Source: Kalaharituber pfeilii
Taxonomy: Eukaryota; Ascomycota; Pezizomycetes; Pezizales; Pezizaceae
Assembly: GCA_015179045.1 (NCBI GenBank)
Contig: WHUZ01000018.1
Span: forward strand, 434,001 to 498,000
Length of the DNA: 64,000 nucleotides
Direction: 5' to 3'
Below the pieces are notes generated by a model. It saw nothing but the letters and a program-made list of their open reading frames with translations. It had not been told where the DNA came from and made no database searches. Positions 46,401 through 57,180 of this stretch are shown here, piece by piece (the first letter of the stretch is position 1; each line of letters begins with the position of its first letter). A program made the position numbers and the translations under genes.

Positions 46401-47623
46401 GGTCTCCAAACCCTAATTCACCGAATCCAAATTTTCAGGGGCCGCGTGGCACACCAAGAATGGGACCACCGAGGATGGGAGGGAACGGTAATTGGGATGG
46501 ACCTCTTGACAGGCGCCCGCCAGGCCCAATGGGCCCCATGGGACGACCAATGCACGGGCCCATGGGGCGCAGTGGTATGTCACCTGAAGGACATGATGGG
46601 CATCCTATGGGCCGTGGTGACAGGGGATACGTGGATGATGCACGAATGTTGAGCCGAAATCCAAGCAGGATGGGAGGGCTGAACGAAGTGCGTAATCAGG
46701 GCCGTGATGAGATGGCAGAACATCGCGATCGTAGACAAGGCCCTTACTCCCCGGAACAATCACCCCCTCCTACCAGGATGCAATCAAAGGGAAATAGCAA
46801 TGCACAAACACCATCACTCACTCGTCAGCGATCGGAGAGCACAATGCACAGGGAAGGGCCTTCAAGGGAAGTCCCTAGTAGAGATGGGCCTAGTGTGCCT
46901 CCAATTCAGACCTCACCCCTTAGGGACGCATCTCCAATTCAAACCTCTCCTCCTAGGAACGCACCTCCACCACTGAGTCTCAAAACAGGCGTCCTTAGTC
47001 CTGCGGCATCCCCTCAGGTAGGTAAGTTCCCAGGAGGTTTGCAGAAGTCTCCAGTGCCTCCAACACCTACAAGCCCTCCATCTGCTGTGCCACCCAACGC
47101 ACCCTTGTCTGCCACGCCCTTGTCTGCAGCTAAATCGATAGGGTTCCCAAGCTCGCCGAATCCAGCTGCTCTCTCGCCTGCATTGTCGTCGGCGTCATCT
47201 CCTAACCCCGCCTCGGCTGCATACGCAAAGTTGCAGAGCTTCCAGCAGCATGCCTCTGGACCCGCAGCCAAAAAGCGTGTCGTCAACAAGTCGAAGATAT
47301 CGGAGCCAAAGCTGATCGCGTCGACATCTAATATCCCGACTATCCCTCTTCCACTGACACCAACCAGCGCGAGACGGAAGAGAAGGCAAACAACGACAAT
47401 CTTCGGTGGCTTTGGAAAGAACCACTCGAGCGAGAAGATGCCAAGTGATGGCGAGGTGGAAAAGAGTTCATTCCAGATGGATGAGCCGAAGAAGGAGAAG
47501 GTGAGGGCAAAGCTGAGGAAGTCGACGAGCGATGGAGGAGGATTGAGGGCGAGAAGAGAAGCGGAAAAGAATGCTCCAGCGACACCGTCAATTCCACAAT
47601 TGAAGACTGGGGGGATGATTTAA
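43463..47623 (+). CDS. Large disordered protein, 1386 aa, conserved fungal type
   Basis: Single exon. The N-terminus (HRLRTKKSKGPKDEAENE, then AALPSTDDFRTSLLMPNLAQRFSIL at about residues 47-72) resembles the start of a family found across filamentous ascomycetes, mostly annotated only as hypothetical. Most of the rest is disordered: Ser/Gln-rich to about 560, acidic patches (YEYDVGDESFESL), a possible amphipathic segment (DWEDELAHRKRLVQANLREHE, about 750-770), and a Pro/Gly/Met/His-rich region (about 840-1060) with GPMGPMGRPMHGPMG-type repeats. The C-terminus is basic, including SARRKRRQTTTIFGGFGKN. An 11-nt C-run lies at 46168-46178. Function unknown. The composition suits phase separation or scaffold roles, which is inference. 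Confidence 0.85.
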   Translation: MHRLRTKKSKGPKDEAENESSGGGLLSFKRGKNAPPPAKPVIDIAAALPSTDDFRTSLLMPNLAQRFSILAHEQSDSASQSSSKSGNNDALASFNFSHNFSGSGLPDIAETGSISGSITGKNGAGNACSRDSHTSDESTSIMNRSRPGEGNVLFGGRQKVYRVVASSARDSSEDSREPRSLGGRVYYDNDISDSTFARKEKKRYENYEQEEKEDEEVQEHQQKRSSSPSHNNNRNTSSSTNSTPTDLTRSSTAATSVNSQQQSGSSTSPGIGSTQSAAKPRRPLYEQALEEQLQENSSKLDIFTSQRRLGAMSPPPTNSHSPVDGYSGQRSGAASPTVERNNFYDNFHNQPSAIAVSGALSTFNFGLDTKDSEAPGFSQKVVGYDDDRYHLVQQQKLAAQEQHEQNPAIQIDESVQESNVDDSQILSDRRLSTSSAESHSGGLQWEKLSFDTRSNRSLDVQTLEKRQSKTESHQTFLSTPSSDESEYEYDVGDESFESLRSGKPVVGLGLQSEDGNPEIAPLRPRKHTSRPSTSGSDRHSTTSTIEQQTAINGEYHSDKAIPITNGKRPLSPISPHLTANDEDSPTLPPVQGLSVLVRQHLRTDSGRSSIYAASTYTSRSRISRQNTQTDYSSTVGQKPSGVGKLPHGNDPAMPSGASGSSGGNLWEFDDWDGGYYGEDQGEPESPSSLTHPAFRKRSGESDRSVVEEVEDGANGKRDGDDWARGKEQVSDRSGNQSSDDDQDRDWEDELAHRKRLVQANLREHESRSNSPVPEFARETRPRSPGPLESLKKKTSNGMLNSEGGSKAMRMLSMGGGDLRDEFTRQEEERLRETVRGVKNLPLRDPRGQYPPHPQDRDFRQGPHFMHPSQRPHQGMPPHMGNRQPAHVDEHPAMRQRPHLHPGPPPQHGPPGGPHGPPHGLPVPGRSPMRGPSLRSQPSRERLQNRDNSPRLMSPPRGGDPLDPRLGGDRQYDGPYGPPHRSPNPNSPNPNFQGPRGTPRMGPPRMGGNGNWDGPLDRRPPGPMGPMGRPMHGPMGRSGMSPEGHDGHPMGRGDRGYVDDARMLSRNPSRMGGLNEVRNQGRDEMAEHRDRRQGPYSPEQSPPPTRMQSKGNSNAQTPSLTRQRSESTMHREGPSREVPSRDGPSVPPIQTSPLRDASPIQTSPPRNAPPPLSLKTGVLSPAASPQVGKFPGGLQKSPVPPTPTSPPSAVPPNAPLSATPLSAAKSIGFPSSPNPAALSPALSSASSPNPASAAYAKLQSFQQHASGPAAKKRVVNKSKISEPKLIASTSNIPTIPLPLTPTSARRKRRQTTTIFGGFGKNHSSEKMPSDGEVEKSSFQMDEPKKEKVRAKLRKSTSDGGGLRARREAEKNAPATPSIPQLKTGGMI

Positions 47624-49117
47624 GTAAGTTAGAAGCTTGCATCTTCAAAAGTGAATATATAAAAGGCTTGCCACTATAGCAATTGCTATACTATATTTCT
47701 TTTCCTAGTTAGGATAATTACTTGCTCTTTCTCTGTACAATCTTTTCTGTTTCTTTCCTATCACGTTATCATTTATACATTTTGCTATCTTATGATTTTT
47801 CACGTGTCATCTCATTTCCACATTATTTCCTTACGATTGTCTGCTAAATTTTTAAAGAACTCGTGCTTTATATCCTCATCTGCTTTATAACAGCTTTGAT
47901 ATCCCCGGCGGATGCCTGTGCATTTGCATCTCCATTTGAGCTTTCTGTTTACGTGAGTGTGTGGGTGCGCGTATGTAATGTCTAGGATTTATTGTTATTG
48001 TTCTTCAATTCTAAGCTTCCTTCGTTTATTTTCTTTTTTCCCTTTTTCTGTTAGTGCAAGGAAGGCCAAGAGCTGTGCGAGTCACAGGCCGGTTGCTTTT
48101 TTCTTACGCTTTGTTTTTGTAACATTTTGTCACGTCTTACTTTATCTTAACCCTGGGATGGAATGGTAAATGGAAATGGAAATATGCTTGTACTGGATGG
48201 ATGTCGGAGTTGGGCATGGGATTCAGGGATTCGCTATGGGCTTTGTTGGGAAATGGGAAACGGGGTTTTATGGGATTTTGTATTGCTTTTTGTATTTGTA
48301 TGTCATTTGGAGGAAGGGAATTCAAGGTTGGGGGATGGGGATACAACGGAATGGAAGTGGAGGATCACAGGAAGGGAAGGAGTGAGGGAAACGAAATGGA
48401 AGTAGGAATGGGGAATGGGAAATATATTCGAGCTTTACAACTCAACTGAAGATGCTACAAACATGCATGTGAGACTTAAAGTATGATAACAAACTATCTA
48501 TCATTCCATCTACATACATATACTTGTTGCATGTTACATCATCATAAACCAGCTCAGAATCTGGGTATTAACTGGGATGTACATGTCAGGAAGGAAAAAT
48601 CCCAACTAGGTAGTAACAAGATGCTGACTAAGCAGGTGTGAAATTGATTTGGCTCATCGAATTAGGTTTTGTAAAGTTGAATATAATTGAAGGTAACTTA
48701 GTAAATTACTATGGGAGGCAGAAAGGAAGTGCTCAGAGGGGAAGGAGAAACGAAATATAAATAAAGAGAGGTAGAGAAGGCAGGGACGGATAGAAGAGAA
48801 ACTGTTTACTATATCTCAAAACACAAAGGGACAACTGCAAGACCTAGCAGACAAAAACCTGTGATACCATGATCCTCGATGATGATGATCTTTGATGAGG
48901 TCTCCCCTCCGGGCCTCAAGAAATACTCTTAACCTCCCAGTACCACTTCCTTCTCCAGCAGTTACCTCCCCATGCCTCCGAATATGGGGGGGGAGCCAGG
49001 ATTAGATGCGACTTTGTTTCCAATCTTATGTTTATCTTTTTTTCAATCCTGGCTCTTGTTTTATTGCCCTACCTTGTTTGCCCTTCCTTATTTCCCTCGC
49101 GTTATAATACCCGTTGC

Positions 49118-49151
<34 letters not shown>

Positions 49152-49407
49152 CATTAAAATCCCTCGCCTTGCCTTAATCTAGAAACTACTGCTGTCGGGG
49201 TATCCCATTTATTACCCTCAAACTCCCAACATGTCAATGCAAAACCTTACCTTCCACTATCGTGAAATCTTTTTACAGGACCTAAATTATTTTTGATTGT
49301 GTCGGGGAGGGGGGGGATGGTGTAGGTTTATGTTTATGTTATATAATATATGCTCTAGGTATCTTGCATATAAGTTAGGTAGCTGAGGTTCAGACACGCG
49401 GTTGAAG

Positions 49408-49438
<31 letters not shown>

Positions 49439-50484
49439 GTCTGGGAAAAGAGTAAGTTGTTGAAATTTTGAATCATTTTTTGGTGATTAGACCTTGTCGG
49501 CTTGTGAAAGTGTGAGGAAGGGAAGAAGGGTTTCTTAATAGATGGGGATGGGGGTTGTCTTGTAGCTTGGGTGTTTTTTCCCCATTAATATTCTCGATGC
49601 TCTTGCGGATTGCGGGCACCTCTTCGTGGCTACTGCAACTAGTGGCCTCCGGGGGTACTCTGTTGTGTTTACAGCTTTCCTATCTAGTAGCTCACTCCTA
49701 GCTCACTCCTTTTGTTACATGTGTTCCATATCTGACGGGCCGTTTACAGAGGATGTTGTCCTTTTTATTTTCCTAATTCCTTTTTTTTTTTTTTGGAAAG
49801 GAGAGGGCACCACCCGGAGGCATTGTGGATGGCCTCTATGTTTGATATCTAAGATATCCACATATCAATCACAAGGTTGTGCATATAGAGAGCTCTAGCT
49901 GATATCAGGCTCTTCTCGATACCTACCATTTCAGCATTCCATTGACTGAAGATGGTGATCTGGGTACTGAGCAGAAGTTTCCCATTGGTGATGCCAGTCC
50001 ATACCCCCTCACCGAAACCCTAGGAAGCTCTAAAATACCCTATGGATAGGAGAAAAACTATCTGCGGCCAGTTAAGCGCCTGTTGGAATCATATTTTACG
50101 GCAATCGACAACATTCACGTGCAAGTTTTGATTGCCGATTAGCCAAAAATGAAATTCGATTGCTCAACAAACTAGAGGTTTATAGGTGAAACATAGAGCA
50201 GATTATCCGCAAATTGGATGAAATTTTGTACAAACAATAAAACGCAGATTGGGATGAAATACAGGGAAACAGTAGAGATGGGCTATCTTCGTATTAACTT
50301 CCCTTTTTTTTTTTTTTTGTTTATTTAGCTAATATTATTCCTTGGAACTTTGCGAAGTGAGGGGTTGAAATTTCGCATATCGAGAGTCGCTTCTATGTTC
50401 CCAATGCTAGAGTCTCGTGAGTTATCGTAACTTGTTGGTGATGGATTGTGTGGAATTTGAGGTTTGCATTTTTGAATAAAGCAT
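47624..50484. other. 3' region and intergenic DNA with simple repeats
   Basis: Contains a GGAA/GGGAATGG-rich tract (about 48160-48425), a 30-nt poly(T) at 49119-49148, and a (TATG)n microsatellite at about 49409-49438. Short ORFs follow the repeats. No supported gene. Confidence 0.4.
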
Positions 50485-51449
50485 TTGAGGAGTTTACCTG
50501 CGGCCCAGACAAAGAGGACGCAGAGATGGATAAGTGATTTGGTTTGGCTCAATACTCATAGCGCTTTATCAGAAGGCATGCAATTTGGTCCTGTTGTGAA
50601 CAATAGCTCCTTATTCGACTACATCATTGGAGATGGCAACTCGAAGTATATTGTCACAGACCAGCCAAGTAGGAATTATCCGCATCAAGAGAATAAAGCC
50701 CCGAACACTTCGGAATAAAAGATATGCCCCGTGCCCCACCGGAGAGTCAGGAAATAAGTCACCGCTCAAGAAACTATGGAATGATAGTCTCCTATGTCTC
50801 TTTGTATTTAACTCATGCCTTCCCCTAATCTACATGATTCCCTAAGCAACGTCTTATCCCTGCACCCTAGTCGAACCTGCGACGAGCTGTGTGAACCGCC
50901 TCTGTCAAACTTGTGATCGGGGCCTGTGAGTATCGTGTACTACGGCTTTTACATATATACTCAAGGGAACAACAGACATCGTAATTCCTCCACCTTGATA
51001 CATCCGAGAATACAACGTCACTGGTGGAATGCAAGTTGCAATTAAGTTCATGAAGCAGGTCCAAGAATCAAATTGCAGACAGGCAACTGTACAATTATAT
51101 TAAAGGCAGCTAATGTCTACTCAAATTATCCAGTGACGGTGCTTCTTACGGACGTAAGAGAGCATTGGCAATTTCTTTGCATGATGACAAAAGGCATTCA
51201 GGGGTTTCGTCCGGTGTCGCTTTGATGGAGAATATCCTGCGTGGAAGAGGCGAAGGCCCATATTTTGGTAGATGTATGCATAGGCTGAAAGAGTTTATGA
51301 ATGCTGGAACAACGATGTCGGCTCCGCAAGGGCTAGAGCCGGAGAAAGACACAAAGTCGAGCTTACAGAAGGCTCTCCCGCTGGAAAAGGTTGATCCCTT
51401 TGACCTTGTGCCCAAACCAGAGGTCGCAAACATGGAAGATTATCTTTGA
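50485..51449 (+). CDS. Possible multi-exon gene fragment, product unknown (weak)
   Basis: Three coding-like pieces join in phase: about 50485-50668 (ends before gtagga), 50846-50925 (ends before gtgagt) and 51134-51449 (after tatccag, stop at 51447-51449). The last exon encodes ALAISLHDDKRHSGVSSGVA and later EKVDPFDLVPKPEVANMEDY. The middle one has four Cys (PCTLVEPATSCVNRLCQTC). The second intron is 208 nt with a branch-like gctaat. The 5' end is not found. The first acceptor (aag) is poor. No family recognised. It may be chance or a decayed gene. Confidence 0.25.
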
Positions 51450-53157
51450 GGAAGTGTCTGAAGATGAGATTCGGCAACTGGAAGGCAAGACATGTAATGG
51501 AGTATATTAGGGAAGCTCCGGGCTGGCCATCAATATTTGCTTGAAGAAATCATAGTCTCGTAAGAAAATGCTACGCTAGGCGTTTCTTTAGAATTAGAGC
51601 TGGTAATCATGCATCCCGTCCGACATTCCCTCGGCACCATGTGTGTTTTCTTCCCTCATTAGCTGCAGTTGAACAAATTGTAAAATAGGAGAGACTCAAG
51701 AAAGATCTCCGCCGTTGAAACATCTGGTGCGAGACTGGAATTGTATTGGCCTATCTATGACGTACCTCTAGGTAGCAGCCCCTCACCTTAGCGTAAAGTG
51801 CGACAAGTACCGAGTAGGGAGCCTGGTTTATAGACCACTAAGGTCGTATGCCAACGTCCTGTTTTACTGGAGCATTGAAAATTTGGCACTGAGGGTATGA
51901 ACTCAGCTATCCATTGGTCAGAAAAGTGTTTTAGAGTCAACGATTTTGACATAATACCATGGCTATCATGAAGCCAGCGAACCCCTATTTATTAGAAATA
52001 TATATGATATTCATAAGTGCCTGTGAATAGTTGTTTTGATGCAGCCACTTGAGCTTCTGTCGTCATCACATACACAACTGCAGAACAGCTTTACATTCCT
52101 CGCCTGTAGTCTCAACCTTTTGATTGTAGTATGCGCTCTCCATGCATCCATATTACGTGTGTAATGCAATTGCAAGTTTGCCCAAGCGTCTATAAATTCC
52201 CAGCTTCTGCCCCTCAAAATTGCTCCTCGAATTCGAAACCGGGACACCCCGGCAATGGGATACCTACTAGATAAAGCCATAGGAGGGTTACTAACGCTTG
52301 ATTGCGTGCAGGTATATATTGTTATCGATAGTATCTGGACCCCCCGCCCCCTCCAATCTATCCGCACAACAACCTTATGTTCCTTTAGAACTTCCCACCT
52401 CAAACCACCAATCATTAGGCCAATCTCCCATATTTTCCCAATACAGAAATGCCGAACATGTACCGTACTTACCTCGTCCGCCTACCTCGGTTTCAAGCTT
52501 AAGTATCGGGTGCTCAAGTGGGGCATATTATCTATAGAAACTGAGAATTTAGATGAGCGCCGTAACTGATAATACTGACATGAGTTTGAGTCCTGGAGGA
52601 TATAGATATGCGATAGAAGGAATGAATCAAGCAGGCAAAGAAAGGTAAGGTACTCTTTTTCAGACTCATCGCAAAATTTTTTCCCGGTCACAGGTTCTCC
52701 TGCTGGGAGGTTTTGATGAGGTCGAGGGATGTATTTGCAGGTCAAAATTTCTATGTACATAGAAGCGATTTGAAACTAAAATCGTTTCACCTATTGCTTG
52801 ACAAAGGAAGATGTATAAGCAATATTAATACTCGATACCGATACTTCATTTACCACTTTGAAATTCTCCGATTCTCCGATTCCACACATGCGTACAAGCA
52901 AGAAGCATTACCATACACATTATGAATAACGAAAGAAATGAAAATTATCATCCCAAACCCAGAAGTAAATAACCAGTAATGAAATCAAATTGAGCATAAT
53001 TACAAGAAAAGTGCCCTTGAGTAAAATCCGATGAAGTTACCTCAAAACACCCATCCACCCATTACAGCCAGACAAAACATTACGCAAAATGTCAGACCTT
53101 TCTCCCAAACTTCCAACTTCTACTGCCCCCTTTCCGATCCGCACATTCCAGGACAAT
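51450..53157. other. Intergenic DNA, nothing recognised
   Basis: AT-leaning, with short ORFs only. It ends at the 3' end of the Vip1-type gene. Confidence 0.35.
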
Positions 53158-54281
53158 CTATTGCGCCAAATCCTTCGCAACCCCCACCACATCATCCTTC
53201 GCATGCCCAAACTGCGCGCTCGCCGTTCCAGCCTCTGCAGTCCCAACCTGTGGCATATTCTTCTCTCCCGCACCTTTATCCTTGCTGCACCCTGGGCAGG
53301 CACATGTTCCCGGCGGGCACACACAAACTCCTTCGTTCCCGGCACATGCACATGTGCTCCTATCCTGCCCAACGAATACTTGCCCCTGCTGCGACTGCGT
53401 CTTCTGCTTCTTCAACTCTGCAAGCCTCTTGGCTTCATTGTGAATATCAATAACTTGTTTTGCGCCCTTGGCGTAGAAGTCTCTAATCTTCTTGCCAGTT
53501 GGGTTATTCAGGGCAGCTTCAAAGTAGTGCTGCAAGGCTTGCTGCGTCTCTTTCAGCTTATCTGTAACGTGGTAAGTGCTATCGACAGATTTGGCGGTCT
53601 GTGTGGCGTTAAGCTTTTGGTCAAGGGTGTGGAGGATGTTAGTGAAGCGGGTGGTAATGTTGGCTTTTTGGTCGAGCTCGATGCCTGTAGGTGGGAAGGG
53701 GTGTTAGGGGCGTACTCATTTTATGCGTATTCTAGTGCGAGGAGAATATATCAAGGAGCCGGGGGAATGGGTTCCATGATCTAAATCAGAAGGGAAGGGG
53801 AGGGAGAAAGAATTGTTATGTTAGCAAATGATTTACGCAAATCTCACGTACCCTTCTGTAGAGCGGTGTCTTTGACTGCATACCCGGCACTCAAGTACTC
53901 AGCCAAAATGGCTGCTCGGGGCTTGTCCTCCTGCCTCGGCACCTGCTCGCCGGTGTATGTTGGATCTTGGTCGGCGCCAAAGGTGGGCTCGTCTTCATTG
54001 CCAACGGTGGTGCGGCCACCGGCGAGTTCGTCTATAGTTGGGGCAGCTTCGACATGGACGTTATTTCCGCCGAGACGGGTTTGGTCGAGGAGAAGGGCGG
54101 TGCTTGCGGCGCTGCTACGCTCAAAAGTGACGGTTGCGGATTGGGTAGCCTCAGGCTCCGAGGAGGTGCGGGAGAGGGAGAGCTTGGCGATCTTGCCGCA
54201 AAACGAGAAGAAGTCGCGGAGCTCGTCTTCTGTGGTAATGGGGGAGATATTGGAGACGTGGACGGTAGTGGTGGAGGACAT
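53158..54281 (-). CDS. vip1: Vip1-type RRM protein with CxC-rich cluster
   Basis: Two exons on the reverse strand: 53852-54281 and 53158-53684, intron 167 nt (gtacgt...ctacag), 318 aa in phase. The ATG at 54281 starts MSSTTTVHVSNISPITTEDE, the usual fungal start. In-frame upstream codons to 54566 are leader. Residues 5-75 are an RRM with HVSNISP (RNP2 position) and SATVTFERSS (RNP1 position). An Ala/Glu helical middle and a region resembling the fungal Vip1 C-terminal half (KIRDFYAKGAKQVIDIHNEA) follow. At about 254-275 there are seven Cys including three CxC motifs (CACAGNEGVCVCPPGTCACP). S. pombe Vip1 is an RRM protein of unclear molecular role. The leader has a GCT/GAT repeat at about 54434-54479. 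Confidence 0.88.
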
Positions 54282-55442
54282 TGTTGGTGGGGTGGGAAGT
54301 GTGGATGCTGAGTGATGCCTTGCGTAGTCGATATGGCTACTGAACTCTGCGGTAGTTATCGTTTGTAAGATGCTATGGATGCCACAGGATGGTAAATGGG
54401 TGAGAGTGGGGTGATAACGTACGATGATAACGGTGCTGCTGCTGCTGCTAATGCTGCTGCTGCTGCTGATGATGATGATAGGAGAATGGGGAAAAGTAGA
54501 CGATCGGCCTTCCCCGCTGCACTTATATACCTGTGATACCGCCGCCCGGGCCCACATGGCGGCCACTTGCTACTTCCACTTGCGTCCCTGGCCTCAGCCA
54601 ACCCCACTGCAGCAAGAAACTTGCACGCCAGCCTGCACCATGGCACGTACGAATGGCACGGTGCTGCTGACGACTGGGCTTGCTCGCCTCTTCTACCGCT
54701 CTCTGTCGCTTTACGTAGTCGCTGTGCTGCTTTACTGTGCCACACGGCGTGCGTATTGGTATGATCTCTACCAAACCCCGCTCCGCCTCGCCGCAACTCC
54801 TCCGCCAAGGCCGCACATTTACCAGTGCATTCCTTCTAGCACCATCCATCACATACCGGGCTCTGTCCGTATGCGCTCCTCACACAGGCAAGATGTTTGC
54901 TCCTTCTACGCACCCATTGGCGATATCACTATCACAGAGCACATGCACACATCCCTTGGCTCAAAACCCTGGTCATAACCTACGCATCCCATCGATAGCA
55001 TCTGATTCTAAAACAACCTCATATGCATGACTCCCTCAGCCGAGTAGTGGTCTGCACGTTATGGGCGTAACCTTGAAAATCTCCCATTTGCTTCTAAACA
55101 AAAACATATACTATGTAGCAACTTATTCCCATTTACGAACAAAAAGAAAAAGAGAAAAACGAAAAACTACTATGTATTTCTCCCTTGTAACGTGAAGTTT
55201 TAATGCGGCGTGAGAGGTTCGGTTAGTGGTGGTGTGTTGCGAGTGGGGTGATGTCATATACCCTTGCCTTTGCCCGGACCAAGCTTCGATATGACGAATG
55301 CGTCCTCGGGTGTGGCTAGTGCGGGAAGAGAAGCGAAGCATGTGAAAATGAGGCACAGCAGGCAGTTACGAATGTACTACTGTACTACTGGCTGTGGAAC
55401 AGTCCAAATTACCCTCAAGTCTCCCAATGGCGAAACCACTTT
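54282..55442. other. Leader of Vip1-type gene and intergenic DNA
   Basis: Contains (GCT)n(GAT)n at about 54434-54479, close to the start of the Vip1-type gene and probably transcribed in its leader. ORFs across this stretch on both strands are Ser-, Leu- or Ala-repeat driven. No further gene supported. Confidence 0.4.
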
Positions 55443-55453
55443 TCATATCCGCG

Positions 55454-55486
<33 letters not shown>

Positions 55487-55538
55487 CACATAACCCCGCT
55501 TGTAGCACTTGGCCATGGCAGGGTCATATCCGCGGCTT
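55443..55538 (-). mobile_element. LINE micro-copy, 40-nt body plus poly(A), perfect 15-bp duplication
   Basis: The 15-bp sequence tcatatccgcggctt occurs at 55443-55457 and 55524-55538. Between lie a poly(T) tract to 55483 and a 40-nt body (55484-55523). On the reverse strand the body ends agcggggttatgtgatt and runs directly into poly(A), resembling the 3' ends of the LINE copies at 22521 and 23310. This is a retro-insertion truncated to its last 40 nt. Confidence 0.8.
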
Positions 55539-56265
55539 AAAATGTGGATTTTCGATTCTACACAGCTTGTATAGTCGTATTGAGAGTTATTTTCGATATA
55601 TAGTATGGTTTTTCAACGCTTCGGATTCTGTAACAAATAATGACATCACAGATGTGGAATCGGCTGCGCTGCTGTGACATCTCACAAGGCGACGATGCTG
55701 ACCATAATCTATACAAATGCCACTGACAATGATGATATGACTAATAACCAGTTTGACAAGTCTTTTGTTTTCCCAGCCAAACATAAAATAACAAACACAT
55801 AAGGAAAAGAAAGAGGACCCTAGGATTTTTTTTTAAAAAAAAAAGAGCAAAAAAAGAAATGACACATGGAAAGAAACGATGAAAACCTGCCGTGCCTTAG
55901 CCAAAGGGGAGAAGAAAAAAAGAAAAAAAGAAAAAAAAAAGAAATTATGACAAAGTGAAAACTCCTTTCCCCGGTCCCCTCACCAACTACAGAAAGCTAA
56001 ATGTTAAATTACTCCGCACATGAACATGTCTTTTCAAGCGTTCCACTTGCCCAAGAGGATGAACGGAGAGGAACGAAAAGAAAAGCAAACGTAATCTCGC
56101 TTGGTAATTTCCCTTTCTCTGTTCTATTCTCCCCACATTTCTGATGCCGTGAAATCTTGAATCAACTTCTTTTGCTTTGTATTCATGTGGATTGTATTTT
56201 GCAATACACCCGCGCTCAATAACAGCTCTATCCAGAAAGGAAAATACCATCCACAGCGTCCCCAT
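55539..56265. other. Intergenic DNA, A-rich tracts
   Basis: Several A-rich runs (55826-55845, 55915-55943). No supported gene. It ends at the RPL13 stop. Confidence 0.4.
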
Positions 56266-57180
56266 CTACTTCTTGGCCGCGGCAGCCTCATCAGCCTTCT
56301 CAGCAGCCCTCTTTGCCCTGATACCAGCAAACCTCTTGGCACTCCTGGCGTCCCTAAGAACTCTGTACTTAGATCCAGCCTTCTCTTCCTCTGTGATCTT
56401 GCGCTCTGTAACAACTGGGGCGTACGGAGTGATAGGGAAGGTGGAGGTAACAGAGGTCTGAGTAGCGGCAGCGAGATCCTCAGCGGAGGAGTCACCAGTC
56501 TTTTGCTTGCCAACCTTGCGAGGGAAGAGGATAAGCTTGGATTTGTAGGCCTGGAGGCGCTCAATGTTGGCAGTCATGATTGGGACGGAGCGGTTGACTC
56601 GGCGATGATCGACGGCAATACCAATTGTGCGAGCAAAGGCAGCTGGGATACCGGCGGCCTGTGAAATGCGTTCAATGTAAACGACAGCGCGTAATATCTG
56701 GATTTTAACTATCTACCTTCAACTCCTCCAAAGTGAACCCCCTACCAGCACGGGCGCGGCGGTTGTACTTGATCGTGGGGCATTGGACAACTGGCCTCAG
56801 CTTGTCAACTGGGCGAGGGGCAATGTCAGCAGCCCTATCAATTCTGGCATTTCTCCTGCGGAGCTTGCGGCCAGGCTGGTCAAAATGTGTGCGGACACGG
56901 GTTTGCCAGTGCTTTCGGAAGTGGTTATTTGGGACTTGCTGCAGAGAGGCGAGAAGTGACGTTAGCGACAAATTTCATGTCAGAATAACCCCCTCTCCCT
57001 TTGTCTCCACCATCTATCATCGTCATCCTGTATATCCATTTTCATTCTTCCGGCCGGGCTTTGCTGTCCTAAGTACTCTTCCCCATTTTAATCCCAGATC
57101 CAAACATGCTATCCATTCACTCTTGCGCCATAGCCCGAAATGGGAAAATTGAGAGGTACCTGATTATGTTTGATGGCCAT
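56266..57180 (-). CDS. RPL13: 60S ribosomal protein eL13
   Basis: Three exons on the reverse strand: 57160-57180 (MAIKHNQ), 56717-56938 and 56266-56658, with introns of 221 and 58 nt, 211 aa in phase. The sequence matches eL13 throughout: [62 protein letters not shown] and [15 protein letters not shown]. It is a structural protein of the large ribosomal subunit. The very short first coding exon followed by an intron is common for ribosomal protein genes in fungi. A CCCTAA box lies 166 nt upstream of the ATG. Confidence 0.97.

Noticed and set aside
49119..49148. Poly(T) tract as a LINE tail
   Set aside because: The adjacent sequence only loosely resembles the family 3' end, and no target-site duplication flanks it.
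53844..54566. Longer Vip1-type start at 54566 (MAAMWARAAV...)
   Set aside because: The extra residues are Ser runs from a GAT/GCT repeat. The internal MSSTTTVHVSNIS start matches the family.
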